Shown: piece by piece, positions 32,629 to 40,792 of the stretch
How positions within the stretch are numbered: the stretch's first letter is position 1
Layout: every line of letters begins with the position of its first letter
Assembly: GCA_964501275.1 (NCBI GenBank)
Contig: CAZCSP010000024.1
Span: forward strand, 1 to 64,000
Length of the DNA: 64,000 nucleotides
Source of the DNA: 55-13 sp964501275
GTDB lineage: Bacteria; Armatimonadota; Fimbriimonadia; Fimbriimonadales; Fimbriimonadaceae
Reading direction: 5' to 3'
Program-made: the position numbers and the translations under genes
The notes under the pieces: generated by a model
Seen by the model: only the letters and a program-made list of their open reading frames with translations
Database searches by the model: none
What the model was told of the DNA's origin: nothing

Positions 32629-35600
32629 ATGAATTTTCTTAGAAAACTATTCGACACCAGCAAGAAAGACGTCGATCTCTTGCAACCCCTGGTCGCCAAG
32701 ATCAACGGTTTGGAACCCGAGATCGAGGCTCTCAGCGACGACCAAATTAAGGCGAAGACCGCCGAATTCAAAGACCGACTGGCCAAGGGAGAGACCCTGG
32801 ACGATCTGATGGGCGAAGCGTTTGCCGTCGTTCGCGAGGTCTCCAAGCGAACCCTGGGGATGCGCCACTTCGATGTGCAACTCGTTGGCGGTGCGGTTCT
32901 TCACCAGGGTCGTATTGCCGAGATGAAGACGGGTGAGGGTAAGACCTTGGTCGCCGTCGCTCCCCTCTACCTGAACGCCCTGGAAGGTCGAGGTTCCCAC
33001 TTGGTTACGGTCAACGACTACCTCGCCCGCCGTGACGCGGTGTGGATGGGACCGATCTACCACTTCCTGGGTCTGACCGTGGGCATTATCCAAGGCCAAG
33101 GTGAGGACAACGATGAACTGGGCGGTTCTTACATCTACACCCCCGGCGCTCCCCACGAGGACCCGCGCTACCTGAACCTGGTTCCCTGCGAGCGACGCGA
33201 GGCTTACTCCTGCGACATCACCTACGGAACCAACCATGAGTTCGGATTCGACTACCTTCGCGACAACATGNNNNNNNNNNACATGGCGTTCAGCGAAGAG
33301 CAACTGGTGATGAGCGAACTGAACTACGCGATCGTGGACGAGGTGGACTCGATCCTCATCGACGAAGCCCGAACTCCCCACATCATCAGCGGCCCCTCGA
33401 TGGAGGACACTTCGACCTACAAGGTCGTGAACGAAGTGGCCAAGAAGATGAAGCTGGATGTCCACTTCACCGCCGACAAGAAGAACCATTCAGCCTCCAT
33501 GACCGAGGAAGGAATGGACTTTGCCGAGGTTGAACTGGGCATCGACAACATTGCTTCGGACCCCAAGATGTTCCACCACTTGAATGCGGCGGTCCAAGCC
33601 TATGCGCTCTTTGACAAGGATATCGACTACGTCGTGCGAAGCGGGGAAGTCGTGATCGTGGACGAGAACACGGGACGCATGATGTTTGGCCGACGCTATG
33701 GCAACGGCTTGCACCAGGCGTTGGAGGCCAAGGAGAACGTCACGGTCCAACGGGAAAGTCAAACGGTCGCCACCATCACCTTCCAAAACCTGTTCCGACT
33801 CTACAACAAGCTGGCGGGCATGACGGGTACGGCCAAGACGGAAGAGGACGAGTTCCGAAAGATCTACGGCCTGGATGTCGTCAGCGTCCCCACCCACCGC
33901 CCGATGAGCCGTGTGGACCAGCCAGACATCATCTACAAAACTCTGGAAGCCAAGTTCCGGGGAATGGGCTGGGAGCTTTTGCGCCTGTACTCCAAGCAGC
34001 AGCCGGTTCTGGTTGGCACTCGCTCCATCGAGATGACTGAGAAAGTCTCGGCCCGTTTGACGGGAGAGATGCTTCAGAAGCTGGTGATTGCCCAGCGGCT
34101 TCGCGAGCGGGTCGAGGTCAAGAAGGACCTGAAGGGCGACCTCGCCAAGGATGCCAAAACCATCTATGAGACCGACTTGCAGGAAATTCAGAAGACAACC
34201 CTCTCCGCATTCCTGCCGAAGATCGACCTGAAGGGCAACGTACTGGAGGGAGACTGGATCGACTGGTGCCTGGAGCAGTGGAAGCTGCCCGCCGAAAACC
34301 GAAGCTATCTGGAGGAGGCCCTTAAGCACGGCGTCCCCCACAACGTTTTGAACGCGAAGTTCCACGAGCGGGAGGCGCTTATCATTGCCGAAGCGGGCCG
34401 TAAGGGACAGATCACTATTGCCACCAACATGGCGGGCCGAGGCGTGGACATCCTTTTGGGTGGACGCATCGAAGACGAGTTGGTGAAGCAGGCCCGCGGC
34501 AACGTGGAGGTTGCCCAGGACGGTGTCGACGAGTACGGCGATACTTATGCCAGCTACCGGCGCGGTGGACAAGAGCGCGCGGCTCCGCCTTTGCCCCTGG
34601 ACGACCAGGAGCGCCGAACCGCCGCCGAAGAGGTTCGAGCTCTGGGAGGCCTGTTCATTCTGGGAACGGAGCGACACGAGTCACGACGGATCGACAACCA
34701 GCTCCGAGGTCGTGCGGGACGTCAAGGAGACCCGGGCGAGAGTCGCTTCTTCGTGGCGCTAGAGGACAACCTCTGGAAGATCTTTAACGCGAACATGATG
34801 GAGAATCCGCTCCTCAAGGCTTGGCCGCCGATGGAGGAGGTCAACGCGGGCTTCCTCAGCAAGATGATCGCCAAGACCCAGGAGCGCATCGAGAACCACT
34901 TCTTCGAGGCCAGAAAACACGTTCTGGAATACGACGACGTTCTCAACGCCCAGCGCGAGCACATCTACGGCCTGCGTCGAGAGATTTTGCTTGGAAAGGA
35001 GGTTCGTCCTGAGCTTCAGAAGCAGATCAAGGAGATGGTTGGCGATGTCGTGAAGAACGCCTGGATGGTGGAGGAGGACGGGACCAACGTCTACGACCAC
35101 CAGGTGCTTTACGAAGACCTGAACGAAATCTTCCCGCTGGTGGATTACTCCTCGATCGGGGAACTTGAGCAATACGAACCAGGGCCGGAGTTGATCGAAT
35201 ATGTGAATGGCTTGGCACTCCAAGCCTACGCCAAGAAGGTCGAAGATAACAGCGACGATGTCATGAAGATGATCGAGCAGCAGGTTATGCTCCGCGCCGT
35301 TAACGACCACTGGATGAACCACTTGCAGATGGTGGAATACATCCGTGAAGGTATCGGATTGCGAGGCTATGGCCAGGTTGATCCGCTGGTAGCCTATAAG
35401 AGAGAGACCTTCGATCTGTTCCAGCACACTCTGACAAACATTCGCGATCAAGCGGTGCGCATGATCTATCGAGCCCAGGTCCAGCGTGAGCCGGAGCCCC
35501 AGGCCTATGAGGCGGAGGCGCCGATGATGATGCGGCTGGAGGATGAGCATCCGATGGAGCCAGCCCAGGTGGGCGGTATCGGCGGCGCGATCCCGTCGAC

Positions 35601-35763
35601 CATGATCACACCGGCCAGGCCGGGCGAGGGTGGACCGGCGACCGCCGATCTGACCGGTATCGACTGGAAGCGAGTAGGTCGCAACGACCCCTGCCCCTGC
35701 GGAAGCGGAAAGAAGTTCAAGAGCTGCCACTATCCCCAGTTGCGTGCGGAGAATGTGATCTAG
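32629..35763 (+). CDS. secA: Protein translocase ATPase SecA
   Basis: The motor of the Sec export pathway, 1044 codons including an assembly gap. Walker A MKTGEGKT is at 99-106. The DEVDSILIDEARTP Walker B region, the HESRRIDNQLRGRAGRQGDPG helicase motif VI and the C-terminal zinc motif CPCGSGKKFKSCH are all present. An insertion of about 100 residues lies between LVGTRSIEMTEKVS and LNAKFHEREAL, as in several non-proteobacterial SecA. The 10 N at 33271-33280 fall in the conserved YLRDNMAF segment. Both sides of the gap repeat acatg, and removing 15 bases gives the standard protein (see findings). The Sec pathway serves the many exported proteins here. Confidence 0.97.
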   Translation: MNFLRKLFDTSKKDVDLLQPLVAKINGLEPEIEALSDDQIKAKTAEFKDRLAKGETLDDLMGEAFAVVREVSKRTLGMRHFDVQLVGGAVLHQGRIAEMKTGEGKTLVAVAPLYLNALEGRGSHLVTVNDYLARRDAVWMGPIYHFLGLTVGIIQGQGEDNDELGGSYIYTPGAPHEDPRYLNLVPCERREAYSCDITYGTNHEFGFDYLRDNMXXXXMAFSEEQLVMSELNYAIVDEVDSILIDEARTPHIISGPSMEDTSTYKVVNEVAKKMKLDVHFTADKKNHSASMTEEGMDFAEVELGIDNIASDPKMFHHLNAAVQAYALFDKDIDYVVRSGEVVIVDENTGRMMFGRRYGNGLHQALEAKENVTVQRESQTVATITFQNLFRLYNKLAGMTGTAKTEEDEFRKIYGLDVVSVPTHRPMSRVDQPDIIYKTLEAKFRGMGWELLRLYSKQQPVLVGTRSIEMTEKVSARLTGEMLQKLVIAQRLRERVEVKKDLKGDLAKDAKTIYETDLQEIQKTTLSAFLPKIDLKGNVLEGDWIDWCLEQWKLPAENRSYLEEALKHGVPHNVLNAKFHEREALIIAEAGRKGQITIATNMAGRGVDILLGGRIEDELVKQARGNVEVAQDGVDEYGDTYASYRRGGQERAAPPLPLDDQERRTAAEEVRALGGLFILGTERHESRRIDNQLRGRAGRQGDPGESRFFVALEDNLWKIFNANMMENPLLKAWPPMEEVNAGFLSKMIAKTQERIENHFFEARKHVLEYDDVLNAQREHIYGLRREILLGKEVRPELQKQIKEMVGDVVKNAWMVEEDGTNVYDHQVLYEDLNEIFPLVDYSSIGELEQYEPGPELIEYVNGLALQAYAKKVEDNSDDVMKMIEQQVMLRAVNDHWMNHLQMVEYIREGIGLRGYGQVDPLVAYKRETFDLFQHTLTNIRDQAVRMIYRAQVQREPEPQAYEAEAPMMMRLEDEHPMEPAQVGGIGGAIPSTMITPARPGEGGPATADLTGIDWKRVGRNDPCPCGSGKKFKSCHYPQLRAENVI
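33271..33280. other. Assembly gap (10 N) inside secA
   Basis: The five bases acatg before the gap (33266-33270) are repeated directly after it (33281-33285). This is what two overlapping contig ends look like when joined by a fixed spacer. Confidence 0.95.
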
Positions 35764-35860
35764 GTCTGAGCAGCCTAGTCGATAGGTCGTATCAAGTCGT
35801 GACAGGACTTGTACGGCCTGAACCTTGTAAATACAGGTTGTTTCTGCCCGAATTTTGTAC

Positions 35861-35866
35861 TATCCT
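35861..35866 (+). promoter_or_regulatory. Promoter TTGTTT-17-TATCCT, leaderless
   Basis: TTGTTT at 35838-35843, 17 bases, TATCCT, then eight bases to the ATG. It is one of the few leaderless starts with a plausible -35. Confidence 0.55.
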
Positions 35867-35874
35867 GAACAGGT

Positions 35875-36624
35875 ATGTCTTTCTACAACAGTTCTAACCC
35901 CACGATCACTGAGGAGGTCTTTAACCGTCATGCCTACTTGACCGGGGAAGACCCGCGGTCGATGATGACGGTGAGCGGTACGATCAACAAGGCGTTGATT
36001 CTGGCGGTTCTCTTGATTGCGTCGTCGATGATGGTCTGGATGGCGGTCGCCGCGAACCAGGGGCTGGCGCTTCCCCTTGTGATCGGCGGATTCGTCGGCT
36101 CGTTGGTCCTCTCGTTCATCATCGCCTTTAAGAACGAGCTTGCGCCCATTCTGGCTCCGGTTCATGCGATTGTTGTGGGCGGCCTGGTTGGGTCGGTCTC
36201 TCAGATTCTCAACGAGATGTACCCTGGCATTGCGGCCCAAGCCATCATGATCACCCTCGCGATTATGATCACCATGCTCGGCCTCTACCGAACCGGGATC
36301 ATCAAGGCCTCGCCGATGTTCGTCAAGGTCATCACGATCTGCACCATCGGGATCGGCGTGACGTATCTGATTTCGTTTGGCATGTCGATGTTTGGCGGGA
36401 GAATGCCGTTCATCCACGATGCGACTCCGCTCGGGATCGGAATCTCCCTCTTCACGACCGCCATCGCGTCCCTGAACTTCGTGATCGACTTCGATATGAT
36501 CGAGAAAGGGGCGGAGCGCGGACAGCCCAAGTACATGGAGTGGTACGGAGCCTTCGGCTTGATGGTCACCCTGGTATGGCTGTATATCGAAATTCTGAGA
36601 CTGCTCCGCAAACTGCGGCAATAG
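35875..36624 (+). CDS. Bax inhibitor-1 / YccA family membrane protein
   Basis: A 249-residue integral membrane protein of the YccA/YbhL (Bax inhibitor-1, TMBIM) family. After a cytoplasmic N-terminus come seven hydrophobic segments, starting with INKALILAVLLIASSMMVWMA. The family Asp residues near the end are visible in NFVIDFDMIEKG, where they gate a pH-sensitive calcium leak in characterised members. YccA in E. coli modulates FtsH and relieves jammed SecY, which suits its place after secA. That link is inference. Confidence 0.85.
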   Translation: MSFYNSSNPTITEEVFNRHAYLTGEDPRSMMTVSGTINKALILAVLLIASSMMVWMAVAANQGLALPLVIGGFVGSLVLSFIIAFKNELAPILAPVHAIVVGGLVGSVSQILNEMYPGIAAQAIMITLAIMITMLGLYRTGIIKASPMFVKVITICTIGIGVTYLISFGMSMFGGRMPFIHDATPLGIGISLFTTAIASLNFVIDFDMIEKGAERGQPKYMEWYGAFGLMVTLVWLYIEILRLLRKLRQ

Positions 36625-36651
36625 AGCTTGGCTTTTTTAAGAAAATGAGGC

Positions 36652-36657
36652 TATCAT
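36652..36657 (+). promoter_or_regulatory. Promoter TTGGCT-18-TATCAT, leaderless
   Basis: TTGGCT at 36628-36633, an 18-base spacer, TATCAT, then six bases to the ATG at 36664. Confidence 0.5.
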
Positions 36658-36663
36658 GTCCCT

Positions 36664-37128
36664 ATGGAGGAAAGCCGCACCAAACGCAGACTTATTGCTA
36701 TCATCAGTCTGGGCGTCGTCTTATGCGCCATCGGGATGGGTGTGCGAGTTTTTCATCGCAAGCCCATCCACGGCGTTTGGCTCGGCCTCTCCTACCATGA
36801 CTTGAACGGCAAGATGGTCCCTGACGAAGGCTTTGGGCAGTTTTTGATCAAGCTCAATGCGGATGGCACCTACCTCGAAAACGGCAACGGCACGTCGGGG
36901 AGTTGGAGCAGGGTGGGAGACCGAATCACTCTCACGCCAACACACTTCCAAGATCTGACGCCGGAAGAGCATCGGGTGAAGTACCGAAGGTCAGACGGGT
37001 CAAAGAGCGAAACCATGGAGCGGCTCCTTGAGATGAACATGAAGCCTATGGTGGTCAACTATAATGCCCGAACAGATCGCCTGACCTATAGCGAACCGAC
37101 GCTCTACTATGAGTATGAGCGGGGCTAG
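36664..37128 (+). CDS. Membrane-anchored hypothetical protein
   Basis: A 154-residue protein with one N-terminal transmembrane helix (about 9-28, RLIAIISLGVVLCAIGMGV). An extracytoplasmic beta-rich domain (KPIHGVWLG, FLIKLNADGTYLENGNG, GSWSRVGDRITLTP) resembles the lipocalin-like repeats used by bacteria for response-to-stress proteins, but I would not name a family. It is convergent with the M23 peptidase gene, 3 bases apart. Confidence 0.6.
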   Translation: MEESRTKRRLIAIISLGVVLCAIGMGVRVFHRKPIHGVWLGLSYHDLNGKMVPDEGFGQFLIKLNADGTYLENGNGTSGSWSRVGDRITLTPTHFQDLTPEEHRVKYRRSDGSKSETMERLLEMNMKPMVVNYNARTDRLTYSEPTLYYEYERG

Positions 37129-37131
37129 CTC

Positions 37132-38283
37132 CTACAAGTAAGCCATCGGATTGACGGCTTTGCCGTTGATTCGCACTTCAAAATGGAGGTGGGGGCCAGT
37201 GGCAAGGCCGGTTGCACCCACACTAGCGATTCGTTGTCCCCTTTGGACCTTCTGCCCTTTGCTCACAAAGAACCGGGAGCAGTGGGCGTAGGTGGTGGTG
37301 ATGCCGCCGCCGTGGTCGACGATGACCACGTTGCCGTAACCGCGCATCTTTTGGGCCGCGATAACCTCCCCGGTTTGTGCTGCCCAAATGGGAGAGCCGC
37401 TGGGGGCAGCAATATCGACCCCGGCGTGGAGGCGACTCTTCTTCAGGATAGGGTGGAATCGCATCCCGAAGCTACTGCTGATGCGCCCGCTGCACGGGCG
37501 GAAGAATTTGCCTTTTGGCGCCGGCCCCACCGACCTCCCACTTTCCCTTTGGGCGCGCAGATAGGCTTCGATCTGGGCCTCGATCGCGGCGGCGTCGGCC
37601 TCAAGCTGGTTAAGGACCTTCTGTAATTCGGTCTGCTTCTTGCGAAGGTCGCCAAGGATCGCCTCTTTATCGGCCTTAACCTCGCTAAGCTGCCCCTTCT
37701 GGCGATTCTGGGTGTCGACCAGGCCTTTGATCTCCACGACGAGCCGATCTTGCCGCTGCTTCTTGCCTGCGATTTCGGCTCGCAAGTCTTTGTACTTCTG
37801 AAAAAGCTGCCGGTCCTTCTCCGCCACCCGCTCCATCAGGTCTTTCCAAGTGGCCAGGTCGCCCGCACTCTTGGAGTTCACGAGCAGGGACAGGTTGGAC
37901 TCTTGACCATGAACGTAGTACCAGCGCAACCGCAGCCGAACCTTCTCCTTGGTGTCGGCCAAGTCCTTGGTGGCGATCTCCAAGCGACTGCCTAGCGTCT
38001 TCTGCTCTTTGCGTCCCTCGCTGAGCTTGTCTGTCGTCTTTTCCAGGGCCACTTGGACCTCGTCCAGCCTGTTGTTCACTTGAGCCAGGTCGCCCCTCAC
38101 CACCCGAACCGCCTTCTTTGTCTGGTTCAGCTGCTTCGCCACCTGGTTTTTCTTCTGCTCGATGTTCTTCAGGTTGCCCTGCATGTCCGTCACCGACTTG
38201 CCACCCTTCTTGGCCTGGGCCGATATCTCGATAGGCATGAGAAGCAGGGCAAGGGTAAGCACGAGAGACGGTAGGCGCTTCAT
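37132..38283 (-). CDS. M23 peptidoglycan hydrolase/activator, EnvC-like
   Basis: A 383-residue exported protein with a signal peptide at residues 1-22, a long coiled coil (about 30-250, heptads such as NIEQKKNQVAKQLNQTKKAV) and a C-terminal LytM/M23 domain. Zinc-site motifs HAGVDIAAPSG, DHGGGITT, YAHCS and GLATGPHLHFEV are complete, so it may cut peptide bonds itself, unlike E. coli EnvC, which is an activator of amidases. It is the last gene of ftsE-ftsX-envC-like, with its ATG overlapping the ftsX stop (ATGA). FtsEX would control it from the membrane. Confidence 0.88.
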   Translation of the reverse strand: MKRLPSLVLTLALLLMPIEISAQAKKGGKSVTDMQGNLKNIEQKKNQVAKQLNQTKKAVRVVRGDLAQVNNRLDEVQVALEKTTDKLSEGRKEQKTLGSRLEIATKDLADTKEKVRLRLRWYYVHGQESNLSLLVNSKSAGDLATWKDLMERVAEKDRQLFQKYKDLRAEIAGKKQRQDRLVVEIKGLVDTQNRQKGQLSEVKADKEAILGDLRKKQTELQKVLNQLEADAAAIEAQIEAYLRAQRESGRSVGPAPKGKFFRPCSGRISSSFGMRFHPILKKSRLHAGVDIAAPSGSPIWAAQTGEVIAAQKMRGYGNVVIVDHGGGITTTYAHCSRFFVSKGQKVQRGQRIASVGATGLATGPHLHFEVRINGKAVNPMAYL

Positions 38284-39158
38284 CGGTACCTCAGCGGCGC
38301 TCGAACCGCGACCAAGGAGCAGATAAGGCCATATATGGCGCCCAAGAGGGGAAGAGCGACGAAGAAGAGGGTCCAAGGGAAGGGGGGCAGCTGGATATTA
38401 TTGAAAAGCTGAGGCAGACGACTGTTCACGATCACTTGGGCGGCATAGAGGATGAGGACGGAGATGGCTCCGCCAAGAGCGCCCTGCACAAAGCCCTCGA
38501 TGTAAAAGGGGATGCGAATCGTAAGGAACGACGCGCCGACGAGCTGCATGATGCGTATCTCCAGTCGCCGAGAAACGACGGTCAGTCGGATCGCATTGTA
38601 GATCAGAATTCCGGCGGTGACAAACAGCATTCCGCCGAGAACGAATCCAAGCCAACTGACAATTCCCTGAACCCCGAGGATGAGGCGGGCAAGCTCGGTC
38701 ATGTACTTGACCTCGTCCTGCTTAATCCCTTTCGTGGCCTTGACCTGGGCAATGATGGTGTCGGACTGTTCGAGGTCGCTCAACACGATCTTGAACATAT
38801 CCGGATAGGGATTTCCTACTTCGGCGAACTCGCGGTGCTTGGGGTTATCGGCGAGGTACTTGGCCCAGGCCTTGTCCCTGGGTATCCAGACTGCGGACTT
38901 GACCCCCGGAATCGCTCGTAGCTCCTTGGCAATGGCAGAGATTTCCGCTTGGCCGGTTCCATCCAGGACCGATGCCCGTATCTCAAAGAGGCCGGTCATG
39001 TTGTTGGTTTCGCTCCTTGCCAAGCCATAGGCATAAGCAAGGCCTCCAATGAGAAAGAGCGCGACGGCGACCGTGGAGATGGCGGCAAAGGTCATCCAGC
39101 CATTCCTGCGCAGCGCCAAAAAACCCTCTCCCAACAGAAACTGAATGCGGTCAAGCAT
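38280..39158 (-). CDS. ftsX: Cell division permease FtsX
   Basis: A 292-residue permease with four transmembrane helices and a periplasmic loop between TM1 (FAAISTVAVALFLIGGLAYAY) and TM2. Motifs GVKSAVWIPRDKAW and the VSRRLEIRIMQLVGAS juxtamembrane signature are typical. It works with FtsE to transmit ATP hydrolysis to the periplasmic hydrolase. It overlaps ftsE by eight bases and the hydrolase gene by four. Confidence 0.9.
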   Translation of the reverse strand: MLDRIQFLLGEGFLALRRNGWMTFAAISTVAVALFLIGGLAYAYGLARSETNNMTGLFEIRASVLDGTGQAEISAIAKELRAIPGVKSAVWIPRDKAWAKYLADNPKHREFAEVGNPYPDMFKIVLSDLEQSDTIIAQVKATKGIKQDEVKYMTELARLILGVQGIVSWLGFVLGGMLFVTAGILIYNAIRLTVVSRRLEIRIMQLVGASFLTIRIPFYIEGFVQGALGGAISVLILYAAQVIVNSRLPQLFNNIQLPPFPWTLFFVALPLLGAIYGLICSLVAVRAPLRYR

Positions 39159-39843
39159 AGGATTCGCCTCCCTTGCTATCGCTCACGATCTGTCCGCTCT
39201 CCAGGGTCACGATCCGTTTGTCCATCCGCTCGACCACCATCATATCGTGGCTGGCCACCAGGATAGTGGTGCCTTTGGTGTTCAGCTCTTTCAGAAGAGA
39301 CATGATCTCCAGGGAATGCTCGGGGTCGAGGTTGCCGGTGGGTTCGTCGGCGAGGAGGAGCGGTGGATTGTTGATGAGGGCGCGGCCAATGGCCACCCTC
39401 TGTTGTTCCCCGCCGCTGAGTTCGTGGGGATAGGCGTCCGCGCGGTGTCCGATCTTGACCTGCTCCAGAATTTCCGGGACCTTTTGCCGGACGGCCCGGC
39501 GGCTATGCCCCACCGCCCGCATCGCATAGGCCACATTCTCCCAAACCCGCTTGCGGGGAAGGAGGGCGAAGTCTTGGGGGACGATGCCCATCTCCCGGCG
39601 CAACGCAGGAACGGACCAATCGGGCAGATCGGTGAGGTCGCGCCCATTCAAGATCACGCGCCCCCCGGTATTGCGAACCTCGCGAGTCAGGAGTTTCAGG
39701 AGAGTGCTTTTTCCGGCTCCTGTGCGACCAACGAAGAAAACGAACTCGCCCCGCTCGATACTCAGGGACGCGCCGCGAAGCCCGTACACCAACTCTGTGT
39801 ATCGAACCTCAGCGTTTTCGTAGCCGATGTAGGGTTGACCCAT
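39151..39843 (-). CDS. ftsE: Cell division ATP-binding protein FtsE
   Basis: A 230-residue ABC ATPase: Walker A GRTGAGKST, Q-loop VPQDF, signature LSGGEQQRVAIGRAL, Walker B LLLADEPTGNLD and the H-loop SHDMM. It powers FtsX in septal wall hydrolysis. The frame extends 46 codons upstream, but those lie in an unrelated region; the ATG at 39843 has AGGGAAG as Shine-Dalgarno and starts at the family N-terminus (MGQPYIGYENAEVRY). Confidence 0.93.
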   Translation of the reverse strand: MGQPYIGYENAEVRYTELVYGLRGASLSIERGEFVFFVGRTGAGKSTLLKLLTREVRNTGGRVILNGRDLTDLPDWSVPALRREMGIVPQDFALLPRKRVWENVAYAMRAVGHSRRAVRQKVPEILEQVKIGHRADAYPHELSGGEQQRVAIGRALINNPPLLLADEPTGNLDPEHSLEIMSLLKELNTKGTTILVASHDMMVVERMDKRIVTLESGQIVSDSKGGESYA

Positions 39844-39937
39844 CGCTTCCCTGCCGTTTCGCCCTTCCGTGGACTGACCTAAGCCTACCCGCCCAGCAAG
39901 TACAATATGCCGAACCGACGCCGGAGCGTGACATTTA

Positions 39938-40369
39938 TTGCCATCCCTAAACACCTCATCCGCCGACCGATTCCAACGCACCCGCGAAGATCACAGCCGT
40001 GAGAACGCGGAAGACTACGTGGAACTGATCGAAGCCCTGATCGCCGAAACCGGTGAGGCGCGGGCGGTGGACTTGGCGGAGAGGCTGGGGGTGAGCCATG
40101 TCACGGTTTCCAAAACGGTCCAGAGACTCCAGCGCGAAGGCTACGTCACCTCCCAACCCTACCGCTCGATCTTCTTGACGGAGAAAGGCAAAGAGGTAGC
40201 GGCGACCTCCCGAGAAAGGCACGAACTGGTCCTCCAGTTCTTGCTCGCCCTTGGAGTGCCTGAGGATGTGGCGGAGACGGACACGGAAGGGATCGAGCAC
40301 CATGTCAGTGAGGAGACGTTGGGGGCGATGCGGAAGTTCTTGGGTAGAAAAGCTAAAGAAGCTTCTTAA
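39938..40369 (+). CDS. mntR: Manganese transport regulator, DtxR/MntR family
   Basis: A 143-residue metal-dependent DNA-binding protein. Following an N-terminal part of about 20 residues are a winged helix-turn-helix (RAVDLAERLGVSHVTVSKTVQRLQ) and the dimerization part with metal ligands (ENAEDYVELI, RHELVLQFLLALGV and EGIEHHVSEET), very close to MntR of enterobacteria. It should repress Mn uptake genes when Mn is bound; none is in the window. The start is a TTG because a stop lies three codons upstream and no in-frame ATG exists. Convergent with hicA by a 17-base overlap. Confidence 0.82.
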   Translation: MPSLNTSSADRFQRTREDHSRENAEDYVELIEALIAETGEARAVDLAERLGVSHVTVSKTVQRLQREGYVTSQPYRSIFLTEKGKEVAATSRERHELVLQFLLALGVPEDVAETDTEGIEHHVSEETLGAMRKFLGRKAKEAS

Positions 40370-40574
40370 ATCGTTCGACGGAGACCTCTGCAGTGGCTAG
40401 CAGAGATCGAAGTGTTCCGCGCGCCACCTCTTTGTGGTTGGGAACGGAAAGTGTAACCGGTACGCCTTCCTTGACCAAGATCATGTGACTGCCTGTTTGG
40501 CGGTCAAATACCCAACCCAGCTTTTCAAAGACTTTCCTGATCTCCATGCCTGAGCAGACGGGGAGCTTGCCCAT
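40353..40574 (-). CDS. hicA: HicA toxin (mRNA interferase)
   Basis: A 73-residue HicA protein with the single-strand-like fold: RKVFEKLGWVFDRQTGSHMILVKEG and the catalytic histidine in GSHMIL, followed by VPNHKEVARGTLRSLL. HicA cleaves mRNA and tmRNA. It lies four bases after hicB. Its 3' end overlaps the mntR gene by 17 bases. Confidence 0.9.
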   Translation of the reverse strand: MGKLPVCSGMEIRKVFEKLGWVFDRQTGSHMILVKEGVPVTLSVPNHKEVARGTLRSLLATAEVSVERFKKLL

Positions 40575-40578
40575 GCTT

Positions 40579-40791
40579 TTATGCCGAGATCTTTAGGTGT
40601 CTAATCTGGACGATGGGTGGCATCCCGTGGGCCTTGCGTGCCTCCAAGCAACCTCTAAGGGCATCTTCCACGTTGGCCATCGCCTCTTCCTCAGTCGCCC
40701 CTTGGCTCACGCAACCGGGGATCACTGGAATCTCAGCGATCCAGACATTGTCTTCATCTTGGTAAAGCCTGACTTCGAATTCCATACCCAT
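40579..40791 (-). CDS. hicB: HicB antitoxin
   Basis: A 70-residue HicB-type antitoxin made of the partial-RNase-H-like domain only: EFEVRLYQDEDNVWIAEIPV, then IPGCVSQGATEEEAMANVEDAL. It lacks the C-terminal DNA-binding domain of larger HicB proteins, so autoregulation must act otherwise. Its ATG at 40791 follows the stop of the RNase J gene by one base, so the pair appears to be expressed from the rnj operon. A second ATG at 40785 is also possible. Confidence 0.87.
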   Translation of the reverse strand: MGMEFEVRLYQDEDNVWIAEIPVIPGCVSQGATEEEAMANVEDALRGCLEARKAHGMPPIVQIRHLKISA

Positions 40792-40792
40792 A

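Noticed and set aside
33490..34677. 395-codon antisense ORF in secA
   Set aside because: Shadow of a strongly conserved gene in a GC-rich frame; no domain.
35860..36621. 253-codon antisense ORF opposite the Bax-inhibitor gene
   Set aside because: Arg/Asp/His-rich shadow translation with no start signal.
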